Positions 61,943 to 64,000 of a DNA stretch of 64,000 bases are shown here, piece by piece. This DNA comes from Emergomyces orientalis (taxonomy: Eukaryota; Ascomycota; Eurotiomycetes; Onygenales; Ajellomycetaceae). The number at the start of each line of letters is the position of its first letter. Positions within the stretch are counted from its first letter, which is position 1. The stretch covers positions 868,001-932,000 of the forward strand of contig MOWL01000068.1 in NCBI GenBank assembly GCA_002110485.1. The letters run 5' to 3'. The notes beneath the pieces were generated by a model. It ran no database searches, had not been told where the DNA came from, and saw only the letters and a list, made by a program, of their open reading frames with translations. Both the position numbers and the translations under genes were made by a program.

Positions 61943-64000
61943 ATGTTCTGGCGTTTTGGCGGATATGCAAATATCTCCGCAATCGATACCCTCCTCGAGA
62001 AAGCGGATGTTTCCCTCGAGGAAGTTCTCGACGAGTCGGAGCTTATGCAAGAGCTTAAACAGCATAATACGAAACTCATAGAATATTTGCGCGATGATAA
62101 TGTCTTGAAACGATTACTCGACTACGTAATTTCGCCTAGTCTGATAGATGACGAAGATGACCACGATGACGAAGCCCAAGGAGAAAAAGAAAAGAGTAGG
62201 GACAGAGAAGGAAAAGAATCTCATGAGGCAGCAGCAACTGCTGATTCGTCGGAGCAGGCTGAGGAAAAGGGGCAGCAATCCGCTGACGATACACCCAAAC
62301 CCACTCGTCTAAGTTCCGGTCTTGATTTCGAGGAACTGGAAAATGCGGAGAAATCACGTTTGAAATATTCCTACATTGCTTGCGAAATATTGTCCTCCAA
62401 CTCATGGTCGATCATCGAGTCGATGATGCTCAATGAAGGATATCTGCGGGACTTTTGGCGCTTCTTGTGGAGGGAAGCACCGCTTGATCCACTTCAGTCT
62501 GGGTACTTTACGAAAGTGAATGAGGTTCTTCTTGAAAAGAAGACGGAGGAAATGCTCACATTCATCAAGTCGCTAGATGGTGTGGTCCCCACGCTCCTTC
62601 GACATGTGGATAATCCAATGATCATGGATTTGCTTCTGAAGATTATAAGCCTAGAAAGGATGGAGGGCGGCCAGGGAGTTGTTGAGGTGAGCACCATAGT
62701 TTTCTTGCAATTCCTCTTGGGAATAAAAGAAGAAAAAATTGACCTAACCAACCGTTTTCAAATTCAGTGGCTACAATCACAGGACCTGATACCATCCCTA
62801 TTGTCTTGTCTCTCGACGGAGCATACCTCTTCGACCCAGACGTCCGCAGGTGATTTTTTGAAAGCAATCATCACGATTTCTGCCAACGCGGCGCAAAATG
62901 ACCAGTCTTGTATCGGACCCAACAGCTTGACGCGCCAACTGGTTTCCCAGCCCTGTGTGGAAGCGTTGATATCGTCAATGCTAAAAGGTGGGAACCCACT
63001 TACTGTCGGAGTTGGGATTGTTATCGAAGTTATCCGCAAGAACAACTCGGATTACGACCCAGAAAACGTCGGTGGCCCGGACTCGCCCCCAACGATACAT
63101 GATCCTATTTATCTCGGGAATCTCTTACGCATGTTTGCGAAAAATGTGCCTGGTTTTATGAATCTGATACTCAGTTCGAAGCATACTGTGAATGAAGGCG
63201 GTCAACACAAAGTTGTTGAGAGGCCCCGCCTCGACAGCGCTTGGGGAACCAGTATTGAACCTTTGGGGTTTGACAGATTCAAGACATGCGAACTAATGGC
63301 TGAACTCCTTCACTGCAGTAATATGGGATTATTGAATGAAATTGGAAGCGATGATTATATCCGGAAACGCGATGCAGAGCGTGAACACCTACGAGCACAA
63401 GGGGTCTTTATCCACGGTGAGGATGACTCAGGGTTTGAATATGCTGAAACCACGAATGAGTTCGCAAATGGCATCTCCCCATCTGCACTTGGATCTGGCT
63501 CACCTGAAGATATCAAACGGCTTGACGCTTCGCACGCCGGTGAAGAGGATGGTTTCGAAGACGTTGCTTCATCGGGAGTACTTATAGACGATGTTAAGGA
63601 CGATTTTGATGAGAAGACCGAAGGAGATATCAACCCTAAACCTGGTGCTGAACCGTTCACAAGTATCCCGCCCCATGCGCCTAAATTGGGCATGAGTGAC
63701 GATTTTGTAGACGAACCGCTAACCCCGCCGGAGCAAGGTACCTCCTTGGATGAGAAAGTCATTCAGCCCCTTTCTCCATCTCGAGCCAACGACCCTATAT
63801 CTCCTACCGCATCCAGCCTCACGCAAAAAGTCGAAAGCTTCAAAATTGACGCCGAACCACAACGTAACCCTAATGAACCATTTGACTCCCCTCGGACTGA
63901 AGTTCCCAGTATTGAGTTACCTGAAACTCGACATTCGTTAAAGCAGTCTAGTAATCAAGGAGATCATGAGCTGGATTCGTCGCTATCCCCGCACCCAGAC
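61943..64000 (+). CDS. SIT4 phosphatase-associated protein (SAPS domain), 5' part, runs off window
   Basis: Regulatory subunit that binds the PP6/Sit4-type phosphatase and links it to cell-cycle and nutrient signalling (family knowledge). Exon 1 is 61943-62686 (248 codons). The intron has donor GTGAGC and acceptor ATTCAG, phase 0. Exon 2 runs from 62768 to the window end without a stop, so 659 residues are visible. The SAPS region starts at once: MFWRFGGYANISAIDTLLEK, EVLDESELMQELKQHNTKLI, then an acidic insert. SYIACEILSSNSWSIIESMM, YFTKVNEVLLEKKTEEML, VEWLQSQDLIPSLLSCLSTE, YLGNLLRMFAKNVPGFMNLI and FKTCELMAELLHCSNMGLLN follow. After about residue 500 the protein becomes acidic and disordered. 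Such proteins commonly exceed 900 residues, so a third or more is probably missing. Confidence 0.92.
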   Translation, partial: MFWRFGGYANISAIDTLLEKADVSLEEVLDESELMQELKQHNTKLIEYLRDDNVLKRLLDYVISPSLIDDEDDHDDEAQGEKEKSRDREGKESHEAAATADSSEQAEEKGQQSADDTPKPTRLSSGLDFEELENAEKSRLKYSYIACEILSSNSWSIIESMMLNEGYLRDFWRFLWREAPLDPLQSGYFTKVNEVLLEKKTEEMLTFIKSLDGVVPTLLRHVDNPMIMDLLLKIISLERMEGGQGVVEVSTIVFLQFLLGIKEEKIDLTNRFQIQWLQSQDLIPSLLSCLSTEHTSSTQTSAGDFLKAIITISANAAQNDQSCIGPNSLTRQLVSQPCVEALISSMLKGGNPLTVGVGIVIEVIRKNNSDYDPENVGGPDSPPTIHDPIYLGNLLRMFAKNVPGFMNLILSSKHTVNEGGQHKVVERPRLDSAWGTSIEPLGFDRFKTCELMAELLHCSNMGLLNEIGSDDYIRKRDAEREHLRAQGVFIHGEDDSGFEYAETTNEFANGISPSALGSGSPEDIKRLDASHAGEEDGFEDVASSGVLIDDVKDDFDEKTEGDINPKPGAEPFTSIPPHAPKLGMSDDFVDEPLTPPEQGTSLDEKVIQPLSPSRANDPISPTASSLTQKVESFKIDAEPQRNPNEPFDSPRTEVPSIELPETRHSLKQSSNQGDHELDSSLSPHPD

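Noticed and set aside
1..64000. Biosynthetic gene cluster, CRISPR array or prokaryotic mobile element
   Set aside because: No synthase-type genes, no spaced direct repeats and no bacterial-type genes; gene functions are unrelated and intron-rich.

Overview
The window is nuclear DNA of a filamentous ascomycete. Supporting signs are short GT-AG introns (about 50-200 nt), gene-sized intergenic gaps, a velvet-family regulator, fungal-type arylamine N-acetyltransferase, a MYST acetyltransferase with PHD finger, and a tRNA with an intron just after the anticodon. Protein style, AT-rich intergenic DNA and the VosA/Ryp2-type velvet protein suggest Eurotiomycetes, most likely Onygenales (Ajellomycetaceae-like). 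The order is inference. I see no prokaryotic, viral, CRISPR or intact transposon content.

Left part (1-18 kb): the 5' end of the proteasome activator BLM10 (minus, cut by the window edge), GPI18 mannosyltransferase (minus), an unrecognised intronless serine-rich gene (plus), a five-exon YTH-domain RNA reader (plus), an aldo/keto reductase pseudogene with three lesions (minus), and a beta-carbonic anhydrase (minus).

Middle (18-38 kb): a large unrecognised membrane-anchored protein (minus), then the eight-exon vosA/RYP2-type velvet regulator (minus). Upstream of it lie nearly 10 kb in which I find only an intron-containing tRNA-Val(CAC). A SAS3/MST2-type MYST histone acetyltransferase (minus) follows.

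Right part (38-64 kb): a compact block holds the complex I subunit NDUFA1 (plus, with an apparent 4-nt micro-exon), arylamine N-acetyltransferase (minus), an RraA-family protein (plus), peroxisomal 3-ketoacyl-CoA thiolase with a PTS2 signal (minus), and a putative mitochondrial single-pass membrane protein (plus). After these come a ten-exon Dal5-like MFS transporter (minus), a GBD/FH3-domain protein (minus), the ESCRT-III subunit VPS60 (minus) and the 5' part of a SIT4-associated SAPS-domain protein (plus, cut by the edge).

The genes are mostly independent housekeeping, chromatin and trafficking genes. I see no biosynthetic cluster or operon-like organisation. Exon boundaries were worked out by hand from GT-AG sites and frame continuity: in every multi-exon gene except the one at 18033-21370 the phases close exactly. 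The most notable points are the 4-nt micro-exon, the decayed aldo/keto reductase, the frame-incompatible first intron of the large unknown gene, and the long non-coding upstream region of the velvet gene.
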